The translations under genes and the position numbers were made by a program. Positions 16,145 to 25,908 of a DNA stretch of 64,000 bases are shown piece after piece. The notes below the pieces were generated by a model that was given only the letters and a program-made list of their open reading frames with translations, made no database searches and was not told the origin of the DNA. Source of the DNA: an uncultured Pontibacter sp. (GTDB taxonomy: Bacteria > Bacteroidota > Bacteroidia > Cytophagales > Hymenobacteraceae); assembly GCF_947499215.1 (NCBI RefSeq), contig NZ_CANMNI010000001.1, positions 1,054,001-1,118,000 of the forward strand, in the 5' to 3' direction. Numbering within the stretch: the first letter of the stretch is position 1; each line of letters begins with the position of its first letter.

Positions 16145-18508
16145 CTAAAATTTAAAACCGTAGCTCACAGAAGGTATAAGCGGGAAGAGGGTGATCTGCT
16201 TCAGCTTAGTCTCTGACTCATAAGTCTCCCCATTATGCGTAGTGCGCTCGTCGAGGTAGTAAAAGAATGGGTTTCTTCGATTGTAGGCATTGTAAAAGCT
16301 GATCTCCCATGTGCGTTCTCCCCACTTCTTCAACTTGTGAAACTGTATGCCCAAGTCTAAGCGGTGGTAAGGGGCCATGCGATGGCCGTTCATCGGGCCA
16401 TAGTGCGTGGACTTCATGTTCCAATAGTTAGCGGTTCTTCCGGCTTCATTGCGAGAGGGATTATTGCGCGGCGCCTGCCATGTGCCAATCGGCATGGAAA
16501 TGGCGTTGCCCGTGCCGTATACCCACGTGCCGGAAAGCGTAATGTTTTTGCGCAGCTCGTAGATTCCGACAAGCGACACGTCATGGCGGCGGTCGTAACG
16601 GGCATAGTATTTTTCTCCCGCGTTCAGAGAGTCGAATTGCAGCTGCGTCCACGACAGGGTATAGCCCGCCCATCCTGACAGCCGGCCCACCTTTTTCTGC
16701 AGTAGCACCTCTATACCGTAAGACCAGCCTTGCCCCTTCGTAATATTATCCTCCCAGCTTATTTTCTCCGCCGACGTGGGGTCTTCTATCAGCAGGAAAC
16801 TAGCGCCTTCTTTGTACCCAATAATGTCGTCGGACTTTTTATAATAGCCTTCGACAGTAAGAGCCAGATCACGGTCGAGGAAATCTTTCGCCACCCCGAG
16901 CGCTACCTGTCTTGAGCGCTGCGGCGCCACTTTGCTCGTTGTAGGCACCCACAAATCTGTCGGCAGGCCGATGCCCGTGTTGGTGAGCAGGTGCACATAT
17001 TGGCTCATCTGTGAGAAAGACCCTTTCACGGCTAAATCGGTTCGCAGGCTATAGGAAGCGGAAAGGCGTGGCTCGGGGTTAAAATAGCTTTTCCCCTTCG
17101 CATAGAAATGACTCAGGCGCAGACCGCCGTTCAGGCGCAGTCGCTCAAAGGGTTTATAGGTATCCTCTATGTACACCGCTGACTCCAGCACATCAATATT
17201 CTCTACTTTGCTTTCCAGCTTATCAATGTCAGAATCTTTTACCACGATAGCACTTGGGCTGAAGCGATGGTAGGTACTAAGCAAACCAGCCCTGATGGAG
17301 TGTTGCGGGTTGGGCAGAAAGTCTAGGTCGTATTTCAGCCCGAAGTCCCGGATGCCAGAGGAATAGCGGAGGCTGTACTCAGCATCCTTTGACTTCTCTT
17401 CGGTATAGATATTAAATTGATAGCGGCTGAAAATAAGTGAGGCATTGGAAAACAGCCTGTCATTGAAAAGGTGGTTCCAGCGCAGCGTACCGGTGGCATT
17501 GCCCCAGTTAAAGCCTGCCTCTTCTACCTCTCCATCGTATTTCTCCTTGTAGGAGAACTTGTCCTCACCGAAATAGCCGCTCAGGTATAACTTGTTCTTC
17601 CTGCCAAAGTCATAGTTTAACTTAGTATTAAGGTCATAGAAATAATAGCCGGGACGCTCGTTTTTCGGCATAAAAGGGCGGGCTAAAATATCGGCATATG
17701 TGCGTCTGCCAGAGATCAGGAAAGATGATTTCCCTTTTTTGATAGGCCCCTCCAACATAAGACGCGACGACAGCAAGCCAATTCCCCCTTCGCCGTGCAG
17801 TTCTTCCTTGTTGCCGTCCTTCATGTTCAGCTCGATCACGGAAGAAAGCCTGCCGCCATACCTTGCCGGGAAGCCTCCTTTGGTCAGCTCGACACTTTTA
17901 AGGGCGTCGCCGTTGAAAAGTGAGAAGAAGCCGAACAGGTGGGAGGCATTGTACACCGTGGCGTCATCCAGAATAATCAGGTTCTGGTCCGGCCCACCGC
18001 CACGCACATAAATGCCGCTGTTGCCTTCGCTGCCTGACTGCACACCGGGCATGAGTTGCATTACCTTCATCACGTCTTTTTCGCCCAGCAGCGCCGGCAG
18101 ATTTTTGATCTGAGAAACAGGTATATCGATCGTGCTCATCAATGCCGACTCGCTTACCCGCTCCACGCGCTGTGCCACAATCTCCACCTCTTTGAGGACC
18201 GCTTCCGATTGCAGCTCCACATCCATTTCGGTGCTTTGGCGGAGAATCACCTTTTTAGCGACCGGCTTAAAGCCAATGTAGGAGAAGAGCAGCGTGAGAG
18301 AGTCCTGCTGAGCCGGTAGCGTTAAAGAGTAAAAGCCATAGGTGTTAGAGGTCGTACCCGTAGAGGTACCGGGTAGGTATACGCTCACCCCGATCAGCGA
18401 CTCACCGCTGCCTTTTTCGCGCACGTAGCCGCTGATGGTATACTTGGCTTGGGCACAAAGCCCCCCTACACTACTTAAGAGCAGAAAAAACGTAAAGATT
18501 GTTCTCAT
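16145..18508 (-). CDS. TonB-dependent outer-membrane receptor with carboxypeptidase-regulatory N-domain
   Basis: Outer-membrane beta-barrel importer energised by TonB. After the signal peptide (FTFFLLLSSVGGLCAQ) comes a carboxypeptidase-regulatory-like fold (about residues 24-100: ISGYVREKGSGESLIGVSV), then the plug with LPALLGEKDVMKVMQLMPGV and RGGGPDQNLIILDDATVYN, then the barrel to the C-terminal aromatic residue (SYGFKF). The length of 787 residues is normal. The pair with the DUF4249 gene suggests a small-molecule uptake system; the substrate is unknown. No iron-type motif was found upstream, unlike the other two TonB receptors here. Confidence 0.92.
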   Translation of the reverse strand: MRTIFTFFLLLSSVGGLCAQAKYTISGYVREKGSGESLIGVSVYLPGTSTGTTSNTYGFYSLTLPAQQDSLTLLFSYIGFKPVAKKVILRQSTEMDVELQSEAVLKEVEIVAQRVERVSESALMSTIDIPVSQIKNLPALLGEKDVMKVMQLMPGVQSGSEGNSGIYVRGGGPDQNLIILDDATVYNASHLFGFFSLFNGDALKSVELTKGGFPARYGGRLSSVIELNMKDGNKEELHGEGGIGLLSSRLMLEGPIKKGKSSFLISGRRTYADILARPFMPKNERPGYYFYDLNTKLNYDFGRKNKLYLSGYFGEDKFSYKEKYDGEVEEAGFNWGNATGTLRWNHLFNDRLFSNASLIFSRYQFNIYTEEKSKDAEYSLRYSSGIRDFGLKYDLDFLPNPQHSIRAGLLSTYHRFSPSAIVVKDSDIDKLESKVENIDVLESAVYIEDTYKPFERLRLNGGLRLSHFYAKGKSYFNPEPRLSASYSLRTDLAVKGSFSQMSQYVHLLTNTGIGLPTDLWVPTTSKVAPQRSRQVALGVAKDFLDRDLALTVEGYYKKSDDIIGYKEGASFLLIEDPTSAEKISWEDNITKGQGWSYGIEVLLQKKVGRLSGWAGYTLSWTQLQFDSLNAGEKYYARYDRRHDVSLVGIYELRKNITLSGTWVYGTGNAISMPIGTWQAPRNNPSRNEAGRTANYWNMKSTHYGPMNGHRMAPYHRLDLGIQFHKLKKWGERTWEISFYNAYNRRNPFFYYLDERTTHNGETYESETKLKQITLFPLIPSVSYGFKF

Positions 18509-18786
18509 GAGGCTGGAGATAATTTGAATTAATTTACGAAAATACTGACTTCTCTCCAGACAATTAATGTGCCATTTATTAAATATTGGTAATATTTGAT
18601 AAATGGTCTAAATCTATCGACCAACTCCTTTTGATGGTCTATCAAAAACAAACACACCTAATTTTGTGCTAAGACTGCCGCCATTTCCTCATTTTGATTA
18701 GCTTAAACTCCTGCGAGTGTTTCAACTGGGAAAGCAGCAATTCTCAGGCATTTCCGTTATGATTAGAGAACTAAGAAGCGATTGCT

Positions 18787-19596
18787 ATGCAACAGGTACA
18801 CTATAACTTCGAAGGTAAGACAGCGCTGGTAACAGGCGGGACATCAGGCATTGGTTTGGCCACAGCACAGCTTTTGGTGGAGTCGGGTGCCCAAGTGATC
18901 ATCACAGGTCGCAACAAAGAAAAAGGGGACGCCGCCCTTGCTTCCCTACCTACTACCCCCTTGCAACCTGTTTACATTCAGACCGACAACAGCAACAACG
19001 ACACGATCTTTGCGCTTTTCCATGAAATACAAAACAGATTCGGCCGGCTGGATATAGCGGTAAACAATGCTGCCCAAGAAGCAGGTATAGGCAAACCGCT
19101 GCATGAGTTTGAGCCACATGAGTACGAGGATGCCATGGGTGCCAACCTGCGCGGGGTCTGGCTTTGCATGAAGCAGGAGATCAAGCTGATGCTCGAACAG
19201 AAACCATCTGGAGGAGCTATCGTCAATGTGGCCAGCATCAATGGGCTGGGAGGCGCAGCCATGGGCTCGCTCTACTCAGCAGCCAAAGCTGCTATTATCG
19301 CCTTGGCAAAATCCGCCGCGCAGGAAGTGGCAACCTCCAACATCCGCATCAACGTGCTCGCTCCCGGCGCACACCGTACGCCCATGCTGCAAAAAGCCTT
19401 TGAGTCACAGGTGAATGGGGACAAAACCAAACTGCCGGAGATTGAGCAGATGTACCTCTCTTACATACCGCAAAAGCGAATCGCAGATCCCAAAGAGGCT
19501 GCCTACGCCATACTTTGGCTCTGTTCCGATGCTGCGAGCTACATAACCGGGCAAACCACTATAGTAGACGGAGGCATGAGCGCCATGATGCGATAG
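18787..19596 (+). CDS. Short-chain dehydrogenase/reductase (SDR)
   Basis: Classical SDR oxidoreductase, NAD(P)-dependent, substrate unknown. The nucleotide-binding TGGTSGIG is at residues 16-23, NNAA near residue 95, and the catalytic pair Tyr163 and Lys167 in YSAAK, with the usual Ser nearby (VNVASINGLGG). The C-terminal SDR signature reads APGAHRTPM. It ends 25 bases before an aminotransferase gene on the same strand. Confidence 0.92.
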   Translation: MQQVHYNFEGKTALVTGGTSGIGLATAQLLVESGAQVIITGRNKEKGDAALASLPTTPLQPVYIQTDNSNNDTIFALFHEIQNRFGRLDIAVNNAAQEAGIGKPLHEFEPHEYEDAMGANLRGVWLCMKQEIKLMLEQKPSGGAIVNVASINGLGGAAMGSLYSAAKAAIIALAKSAAQEVATSNIRINVLAPGAHRTPMLQKAFESQVNGDKTKLPEIEQMYLSYIPQKRIADPKEAAYAILWLCSDAASYITGQTTIVDGGMSAMMR

Positions 19597-19609
19597 CTCC
19601 AAAATTGCC

Positions 19610-19617
19610 TACCTTTG
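19610..19617 (+). promoter_or_regulatory. Promoter core TACCTTTG just ahead of the aminotransferase ATG
   Basis: Matches TAnnTTTG only five bases before ATG 19622. The expected start of transcription falls on or next to the ATG, so any transcript from here would be almost leaderless. No -33 TTTG is present; transcription from the SDR gene may be the main source. Confidence 0.35.
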
Positions 19618-19621
19618 CAGC

Positions 19622-20812
19622 ATGGTATCATTAAGGCAACTGTTTCTGCAGCACCAAGCGCAGACGAGCGACTTTCCGCTGATGATCGAGGTGGAGAAGG
19701 CAGAGGGAATTTACATGTACGGCAGCGACGGCCATCGCTACATTGACCTGATTTCAGGTATAGGCGTGAGCAATGTGGGACACCGGCATCCGAAAGTGCT
19801 GCGGGCCATACACGAGCAACTGGATCGCTACATGCACCTAATGGTGTATGGCGAGTTTGTGCAGGGGCCGCAAGTGCAGTTGGCGCAGGCACTCTGTAGC
19901 ACACTGCCTCCTAGACTTAACAATGTATACCTGCTCAACTCCGGCACCGAGGCCGTAGAGGGTGCCATGAAATTGGCCAAGCGCTATACCGGTCGCACAG
20001 AGTTTGTCTCCTGCCGCAACGCCTACCATGGCTCTACGCAGGGTGCCCTTTCTGTCAATGGCAGTGAGGGTTTCAAGAACGCCTTCCGGCCACTGCTGCC
20101 CGACGTCCGCATCATCAACCACGGCGCTATACCTGACTTGGAGCAGATTACTGAACGCACAGCCGCCATCATCATCGAGACGGTGCAGGGCGAGGCCGGC
20201 GTGCGTGTGCCGGAGATTAGCTACATGCAGGCGCTCCGTGCCCGCTGCACCGAGGTGGGCGCGTTGCTTATACTCGACGAGATACAGACCGGCTTCGGGC
20301 GTACGGGTACCTTCTGGGCATTTGAGCAGTTCGGCATCGAGCCTGACATCCTCCTCTGTGCCAAAGGTATGGGCGGTGGTATGCCGATCGGGGCCTTTAT
20401 CGCGCCACAGGAGATCATGGGCGTGTTCAAAAACGACCCGATTCTCGGTCACCTGACAACTTTTGGCGGGCATCCTGTGTCCTGTGCCGCCTCACTGGCT
20501 ACCCTGCAAACGATACAGGAAGAAAACCTGCTGGCTGGTGTGGAAGAGAAAGCGAATCTCTTCAAGCAACTGTTGGTACACCCACGCATCAAAGGCATCC
20601 GCAACCAAGGCCTCATGATGGCCGCTGAGTTTGAGTCGTTTGAGGTACTGAAGGCGGTAATCGATCAGGCTATTCTGAATGGCGTACTGACGGACTGGTT
20701 CCTTTTCTGCGACAACTCCATGCGCATCGCCCCGCCCCTCACCATCACTGAGGAGCAGATACGCGAGGCCTGTCAGATCATCCTGACTTCCATTGACGAG
20801 GCGCTGGTGTAA
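19622..20812 (+). CDS. Class III PLP-dependent aminotransferase
   Basis: Pyridoxal-phosphate aminotransferase of the ornithine/4-aminobutyrate/acetylornithine group, moving an amino group from a side-chain amine to a 2-oxo acid. The PLP-binding lysine is Lys248 in LLCAKGMGGG. Other marks are LNSGTEAVEGAMKLAKRYTG, LILDEIQTGFGRTG and TTFGGHPVSCAAS. The length of 396 residues is normal. The substrate cannot be told; it is not in an arginine or lysine gene cluster here. Confidence 0.9.
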   Translation: MVSLRQLFLQHQAQTSDFPLMIEVEKAEGIYMYGSDGHRYIDLISGIGVSNVGHRHPKVLRAIHEQLDRYMHLMVYGEFVQGPQVQLAQALCSTLPPRLNNVYLLNSGTEAVEGAMKLAKRYTGRTEFVSCRNAYHGSTQGALSVNGSEGFKNAFRPLLPDVRIINHGAIPDLEQITERTAAIIIETVQGEAGVRVPEISYMQALRARCTEVGALLILDEIQTGFGRTGTFWAFEQFGIEPDILLCAKGMGGGMPIGAFIAPQEIMGVFKNDPILGHLTTFGGHPVSCAASLATLQTIQEENLLAGVEEKANLFKQLLVHPRIKGIRNQGLMMAAEFESFEVLKAVIDQAILNGVLTDWFLFCDNSMRIAPPLTITEEQIREACQIILTSIDEALV

Positions 20813-20931
20813 AATTAAAAACCCTTCAGATCCGCAAATATTTTCCATAGTGCATTATCGGGCGCGGCTTTGTCACGTAAAAGCCGTTGCTACACCTTCT
20901 ATTGGGGTGTACTTTCCCCCGAAAACGCTCT

Positions 20932-22692
20932 ATGGAAATAGCCATTGTCCTGACGCTACTTATAATTGCGGTGGTGCTTTTCGCCACCGAAAAGGTGTCT
21001 ATCGAACTGGTCACCCTGCTCATGCTGATCATATTGGCAGGACTGCGCATTATCACGCCCGAAGAGGCCTTTGCCGGATTCAGCAGTGACTTTATCATCA
21101 TTATCGCCTCCATCTTTATTTTGAGTGCCGCCCTTGAGGAGACCGGCATACTGGACTTTGCGGTGGTGCGGCTGGTCAGGCTGGCGCAGCGCAGTAACAA
21201 CCTCATGCTGCTGACCATCATGACGGTGACAGGCGTGGTGTCCGCCTTCATGAACAACACAACCGTTACGGCCATGTTCATTACCCCGCTCGTAGGCCTC
21301 TCCAAACGGATTAACATGAGTGCCTCCAAGTTGCTGATGCCATTGGCCTACGCCGCCATTCTGGGTGGCACCTGCACACTCATCGGCACATCTACAAACG
21401 TGGCGGTAAGCGGCTACATTGCCAAGGCGGGATTGGAGCCGATAGGGCTTTTTGAGATATCAGGTATAGGTTTCGTCATTTTCGTCGTGGGCATGATTTA
21501 CATGATGACCATCGGGCAGCGAATGCTACCCAGCCACCACGATCAAGCGCTGGTAGAGGAATACAAGCTCCAGAAGTTTGTCACCGAGGTTATTGTGCAA
21601 CCTGACTCCCCGCTTATCGGTCAACTGGTTTTTGCCTCTGACCTTACCACCCTCAACCTTCGGATGCTCAATGTTATCCGCAACACTGAGAACTTCCTGC
21701 CCGACTTCCGCACACGCATCCGCGAGAATGACATTCTGCTTGTCGAGGGAGATATCGACAACCTGATGAAAGTGAAAGAGACGAAAGGCCTGCAAATCAT
21801 GGCTGATGCGCTCATCTCCAAAGATCTTCAGACAGAGAATATCAGGCTGGCGGAGATTATGGTTACGCGGCAGTCTAACCTCATTAACCGCACTATAAAA
21901 GAGTCAGAGTTTCTGCGGCGTTTTGGCTTGGTGGTGCTGGCCGTTTCTCGCCACGGGGATACGCTGCGCAGTAAAATCGGCAGCATCCGGCTGCGTATGG
22001 GCGACGTGCTGCTGGTACAAGGCGCACCGGAGCGTTTCGAGCAGGTCAGAAACTCGAACCACATTGCGGTGCTCGACGAGTTTGAGCCGGTGCTCTATAA
22101 AAAGAAGAAAGGCCTGATTGTGATCATCAGCTTTGCGTTGGCCATTCTGGTGGGTACGCTTCAGTTGCTACCTCTTTCCATTGCTTTTCTATCCGCTGCC
22201 GTGGCCAGCATTCTGCTGCGTGCCATTAGTTCCGAAAAAGCCTATAGCGCCATCGACTGGCGACTGCTCATACTGATAGGTGGTATGACGGCCTTTGGTT
22301 CCGCAATGGAGAATTCCGGAGCGGCCGATTTTCTGGCGCAGGGTATTGTGCAGGTGTTGGAGCCTATCGGGGGGAAATTAGGTATACTGGCGGGCTTCGT
22401 GATCCTGACCGTGCTGCTCACACAACCGATGTCGAATGCGGCGGCGGCGCTGGTCGTTATACCTGTCGCGTTAAGGGCAGCCGTCGAACTCAGCGCAGAC
22501 CCGAGAGCCTTTGCCATCGCCATCATGCTGGGTGCCTCCGTGTCGCTTATCACGCCTTTCGAACCGGCCTGCATACTGGTCTACAGCCCCGGCAAGTACC
22601 GTTTCTGGGATTTCATCCGGATCGGCTCACCACTCACCCTTATATTGATTACAGTGATTCTGTTGCTTGTGCCTGTGATTTGGCCGCTGTAG
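20932..22692 (+). CDS. SLC13-type transporter with two TrkA-C (RCK_C) domains
   Basis: Inner-membrane transporter of the ArsB/NhaD/SLC13 superfamily, probably moving anions (sulfate, dicarboxylate) or ions with sodium. About six helices open the protein. The family motif around residues 101-150 (MNNTTVTAMFITPLVGLSKR, then GTCTLIGTSTNVAVSG) is repeated in the second half as QPMSNAAAALVVIPVALR. Two soluble TrkA-C domains sit between (residues about 205-285 and 300-385) and may sense ligand. The start at ATG 20932 is 15 residues inside the longest frame, where the first membrane helix starts. Confidence 0.88.
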   Translation: MEIAIVLTLLIIAVVLFATEKVSIELVTLLMLIILAGLRIITPEEAFAGFSSDFIIIIASIFILSAALEETGILDFAVVRLVRLAQRSNNLMLLTIMTVTGVVSAFMNNTTVTAMFITPLVGLSKRINMSASKLLMPLAYAAILGGTCTLIGTSTNVAVSGYIAKAGLEPIGLFEISGIGFVIFVVGMIYMMTIGQRMLPSHHDQALVEEYKLQKFVTEVIVQPDSPLIGQLVFASDLTTLNLRMLNVIRNTENFLPDFRTRIRENDILLVEGDIDNLMKVKETKGLQIMADALISKDLQTENIRLAEIMVTRQSNLINRTIKESEFLRRFGLVVLAVSRHGDTLRSKIGSIRLRMGDVLLVQGAPERFEQVRNSNHIAVLDEFEPVLYKKKKGLIVIISFALAILVGTLQLLPLSIAFLSAAVASILLRAISSEKAYSAIDWRLLILIGGMTAFGSAMENSGAADFLAQGIVQVLEPIGGKLGILAGFVILTVLLTQPMSNAAAALVVIPVALRAAVELSADPRAFAIAIMLGASVSLITPFEPACILVYSPGKYRFWDFIRIGSPLTLILITVILLLVPVIWPL

Positions 22693-22697
22693 CGGTG

Positions 22698-23033
22698 TTA
22701 TTGCAAACGGCTTAAAGAAACGATGACAACCGTAAAAAATGCGGCTGAAAGTCCGACTGCCAGAATAAGCTTGCCTGCCTGTATGGCCACAATTTTTTCG
22801 GTGCGCGGCAACCAAAGGTAGTTGAAGCTCAAGTTGAGAAGGTATACCATGATGGTAAGCAAAAAGCTGATGAACCAGAAGGCTGAGAAGCGCAATATGA
22901 AGTCGTCAGACAGCAGGGCGTTTCTGTAAGAGACAAGATGCCATTCGTGGGAGAAGAAAAAATAAGCCAACAGCAGTAGCGCCAGCGCATACATACCCAA
23001 CACCACACTATTCCACACACGCAGGTTTTTCAT
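22698..23033 (-). CDS. Small membrane protein of unknown function
   Basis: 111-residue protein with three predicted membrane helices (VVLGMYALALLLLAYFF, FSAFWFISFLLTIMVYLLN, KLILAVGLSAAFFTVVIVS). No recognised motif. It ends 6 bases from the end of the transporter gene (converging) and its start is 17 bases downstream of the TerB-like gene's stop, so it probably shares a transcript with that gene. Confidence 0.75.
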   Translation of the reverse strand: MKNLRVWNSVVLGMYALALLLLAYFFFSHEWHLVSYRNALLSDDFILRFSAFWFISFLLTIMVYLLNLSFNYLWLPRTEKIVAIQAGKLILAVGLSAAFFTVVIVSLSRLQ

Positions 23034-23050
23034 GCCGTAATTTAAGAGAA

Positions 23051-23479
23051 TTAATAGTTGAGAAATGCCTGTGCATCCGACCGAATCTGTTCGCGCGAAA
23101 GACCGTCTTTCACACCCACCGATATTTTGCGCACCAGCACGCCTACGATGGCTTTTTTAAAGCCGAGCCGCACCGCCATGTTAATACAGAACTCCATCTC
23201 GCTCTCATCCACAATGCCATCGGCCAGCATCATCTCCACCAGATCATAGATCTGGTCAAAACGTTCCGAATCGTTGGTCGGCAGTTGGGGTTTTACCTCT
23301 TGCAAGTTGGAGAGCAGGTTGCGCACATCGTTGGGCTTCATGCCGTGACGCTCCCCTATCGAGATGATAAAATCCATCTCGCTGGGGTCCACATGGCCGT
23401 CAGCTTTCGCGAGGGCCCCCAGATTAGTGATGTGGCTCTTTAATTTTTTTTCTGCCTCGCTTTCAAAAAAACTAAACAT
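23051..23479 (-). CDS. TerB-like helical protein
   Basis: Soluble helical protein of the TerB/DUF533 fold. TerB-type domains carry paired acidic motifs, and here LAKADGHVDPSEMDFI and MLADGIVDESEMEF repeat the same pattern twice, about 60 residues apart, consistent with two metal-binding helix pairs. It has no signal peptide. The fold is found near ion or stress-signalling systems, but the function here is not known. It lies upstream of the small membrane protein gene. Confidence 0.8.
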   Translation of the reverse strand: MFSFFESEAEKKLKSHITNLGALAKADGHVDPSEMDFIISIGERHGMKPNDVRNLLSNLQEVKPQLPTNDSERFDQIYDLVEMMLADGIVDESEMEFCINMAVRLGFKKAIVGVLVRKISVGVKDGLSREQIRSDAQAFLNY

Positions 23480-23802
23480 ACAGCTCCCTTTTTAGAATCG
23501 TTTTTGTTTTGATAACAAATTAGTAACGAACAACCTAAGTATAGCTATACCCGGCCGATTAATTTTGCAGAAGCCAAAAAAGAAAGGGGCCTTTCTTGTT
23601 TACAGCTTGCAGGCGTTGGTGCTTTTACATACGGTTTTTACTATCTTAGAAGTTATGATTTTGCATTATTTTTTTATTTCCACTTAAATTAGCAATTGCA
23701 TAACTTGCGGATTCATCGAAACCGCAGAGGCTCACCTTTTGCATTTTTTAAGAGAGACTGCACAAATGTCTCTTCACGACACTTATTAAACATTATCTCC
23801 TT
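23480..23802. other. Intergenic gap between terB-like gene and pfkA
   Basis: The divergent pair leaves 323 bases with AT-rich stretches but no clear TAnnTTTG core on either strand. I see no gene and no strong structure. The promoters of both genes are presumably here but I could not define them. Confidence 0.4.
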
Positions 23803-24774
23803 ATGAAGAGGATTGGAGTATTTACATCAGGAGGCGACGCACCGGGCATGAATGCGTGCATCCGGGCCATTGTCCGGGCAGCCGTTTACAACGACATCGA
23901 AATTTACGGTATCAGAAGAGGATACAACGGCATGATCAAAGGCGACATTTTTAAAATGGAGTCTTTGACAGTGAGTAATATCATACAGAAAGGCGGCACG
24001 ATCCTGAAGTCGGCCCGCAGCAAAGAGTTCATGACCAAAGAGGGCCGTCAGGCGGCCTATGATCAGCTGAAGGAGTTCGGTATTGAAGGACTGGTAGCTA
24101 TTGGCGGCGACGGCACTTTCACCGGGGCCAATATATTCTATGAGGAGTTTGGTGTGCCTACCATTGGCGCACCCGGCACTATCGACAACGACCTCTACGG
24201 CACGGACTATACCATCGGCTATGACACAGCCGTGAATACCGCCCTTGACGCCATCGACAAGATACGCGACACGGCAGATAGCCACGAACGTGTGTTCTTT
24301 GTGGAGGTGATGGGCCGTGACTCGGGTTATATTGCCATACCTTGCGCCATTGGTGGCGGGGCCGAGATCGTGATGATTCCGGAGACGGACACTTCGATTG
24401 ACTTTGTAATCGATCAACTGAAAGCTGGTTGGAGACGCTCTAAAACTTCTTTCATAGTGATCGTGGCGGAAGGCGATGAAGAGGGAAGCGCCACTGACAT
24501 CGCAGCGAAGGTTTCCAGTATCATTCCAAACATGGACGCCCGTGTGACGATACTAGGGCACGTGCAACGCGGAGGCGCCCCTACGGCAGCTGACCGCATG
24601 CTGGCCAGCCAACTGGGCATCGCCTGCGTGGAAGGTCTGCTAGCAGGCCGCACTAACGAGATGGCCGGCATTATCAACAAAGAGCTGGTTTACACCCCGT
24701 TTATCGAAACCATTACCAAACAGAAACTCATCAACCCGAACTTTACTAAAATGGTGGATATCCTGTCGGTATAA
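23803..24774 (+). CDS. pfkA: 6-phosphofructokinase (ATP-dependent type)
   Basis: Glycolytic kinase that makes fructose 1,6-bisphosphate from fructose 6-phosphate; a homotetramer with allosteric sites in well-studied relatives. The start of the fold is IGVFTSGGDAPGMNACIRA. The ATP-site motif GGDGT lies near residues 101-105 and the catalytic loop GTIDNDLYGTD near 125-135. FFVEVMGRDSGYIA and LGHVQRGGAPTAADR complete the family marks. At 323 residues it matches bacterial PfkA length. A bidirectional terminator follows at 24791. Confidence 0.97.
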   Translation: MKRIGVFTSGGDAPGMNACIRAIVRAAVYNDIEIYGIRRGYNGMIKGDIFKMESLTVSNIIQKGGTILKSARSKEFMTKEGRQAAYDQLKEFGIEGLVAIGGDGTFTGANIFYEEFGVPTIGAPGTIDNDLYGTDYTIGYDTAVNTALDAIDKIRDTADSHERVFFVEVMGRDSGYIAIPCAIGGGAEIVMIPETDTSIDFVIDQLKAGWRRSKTSFIVIVAEGDEEGSATDIAAKVSSIIPNMDARVTILGHVQRGGAPTAADRMLASQLGIACVEGLLAGRTNEMAGIINKELVYTPFIETITKQKLINPNFTKMVDILSV

Positions 24775-24790
24775 ATGTATCCAGCCTTTT

Positions 24791-24836
24791 AAAACAGAAG
24801 AAGCCGGAGCTCTACACTGCCGGCTTCTTCTGTTTT
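24791..24836. terminator. Bidirectional terminator between pfkA and miaA
   Basis: Stem CAGAAGAAGCCGG with CCGGCTTCTTCTG around a loop, with A and T runs outside, between converging genes. Confidence 0.9.
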
Positions 24837-24848
24837 ATACATTGCCTC

Positions 24849-25775
24849 TTAGCTTTCTCCCTGCATTTGGCGTTCTATAAAAGCCACGATCTTATCCCAT
24901 TGCTCCGGATGAAACCACTTATAGTCGGCATGCTTGTGAAACCACGTCAGTTGCCGCTTGGCATAGCGGCGGCTGTTCCGTTTGAGTAGGCGCACGGCCT
25001 CTTTCCAATCATACTTACCCTCCAAAAAGTCGAAAATCTCCTTATACCCCACTGTCTGTAGGGCATTGTGCTGCCGGTAGGGGTATAGCGCTTTGGCCTC
25101 CTCCAGCAGTCCCTGCTCCAACATCTGGTCCATGCGCTGGTCGATGCGGGTATACAGCTCCTGCCGGTCTCGGTTGAGGCCGATTTTAATAATATGGAAA
25201 GGACGTTCTTGCTGCCCCGACTTCCTGAAAGCTGAATAAGGCTGTCCGCTGGAAAGACACACCTCGAGCGCCCGAATGACGCGCTGCGGGTTGGCTTTGT
25301 CCACCCGCTCATAATAGGCGGGGTCGAGTTGCTGCAGTTGCTCCAAAAGCGGCCCAAGCCCTTCTCGGCTGTGCACTTCACTTAGTCGCTCCCGCACGGC
25401 CGGATCGGTTTCGGGCATTTCGTCCATACCCTCCGTCACAGCCCGCACGTACAGGCCCGAGCCCCCCGTCAATAGCACGGCTTGGTGCTCCTTGTAAAGT
25501 TGCTGCAACAATTGAAGCACATCCTGTTCGTAAGCGCCGGCGTTATACTCTTCGGTGATATGGTGGGAGTCTACGAAATGATGCGGTACCCCCTCCTGAT
25601 CTTCCGAACTGGGCTTGGCCGTCCCGATCGACATCTCCTTGTAAAATTGGCGTGAGTCGGCCGATATGATTTCCGTTTGAAAGTGCTTAGCCAAACGCAC
25701 ACATAGATCCGTCTTGCCCACGGCGGTGGGACCAACTACCACTATCAGGAAACGAGGGCTGTCAGCTAGGCTCAT
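24849..25775 (-). CDS. miaA: tRNA dimethylallyltransferase
   Basis: Transfers a dimethylallyl group to A37 of tRNAs that read codons beginning with U, aiding accurate translation. The P-loop is VVGPTAVGKTDL (Lys21 from the chosen start). The family motifs SADSRQFYKEMSIGTAKP, PHHFVDS, TGGSGLYVRAV and RNSRRYAKRQLTWF are all present. The ATG at 25775 (MSLADSPRFL) is preferred; an in-frame start at 25811 would add 12 residues. Confidence 0.97.
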   Translation of the reverse strand: MSLADSPRFLIVVVGPTAVGKTDLCVRLAKHFQTEIISADSRQFYKEMSIGTAKPSSEDQEGVPHHFVDSHHITEEYNAGAYEQDVLQLLQQLYKEHQAVLLTGGSGLYVRAVTEGMDEMPETDPAVRERLSEVHSREGLGPLLEQLQQLDPAYYERVDKANPQRVIRALEVCLSSGQPYSAFRKSGQQERPFHIIKIGLNRDRQELYTRIDQRMDQMLEQGLLEEAKALYPYRQHNALQTVGYKEIFDFLEGKYDWKEAVRLLKRNSRRYAKRQLTWFHKHADYKWFHPEQWDKIVAFIERQMQGES

Positions 25776-25908
25776 GTGCGTCGGGTGGGAATATAATTGG
25801 TAAAACAGCACAAATTAACTTGCTTTATTGTTATTCAGGAAGCAAAATGTGCCATTGCTGTTGTTTTTTTATTAATTTATCGGTTTAAACGAGAACTGAC
25901 TGACCTAG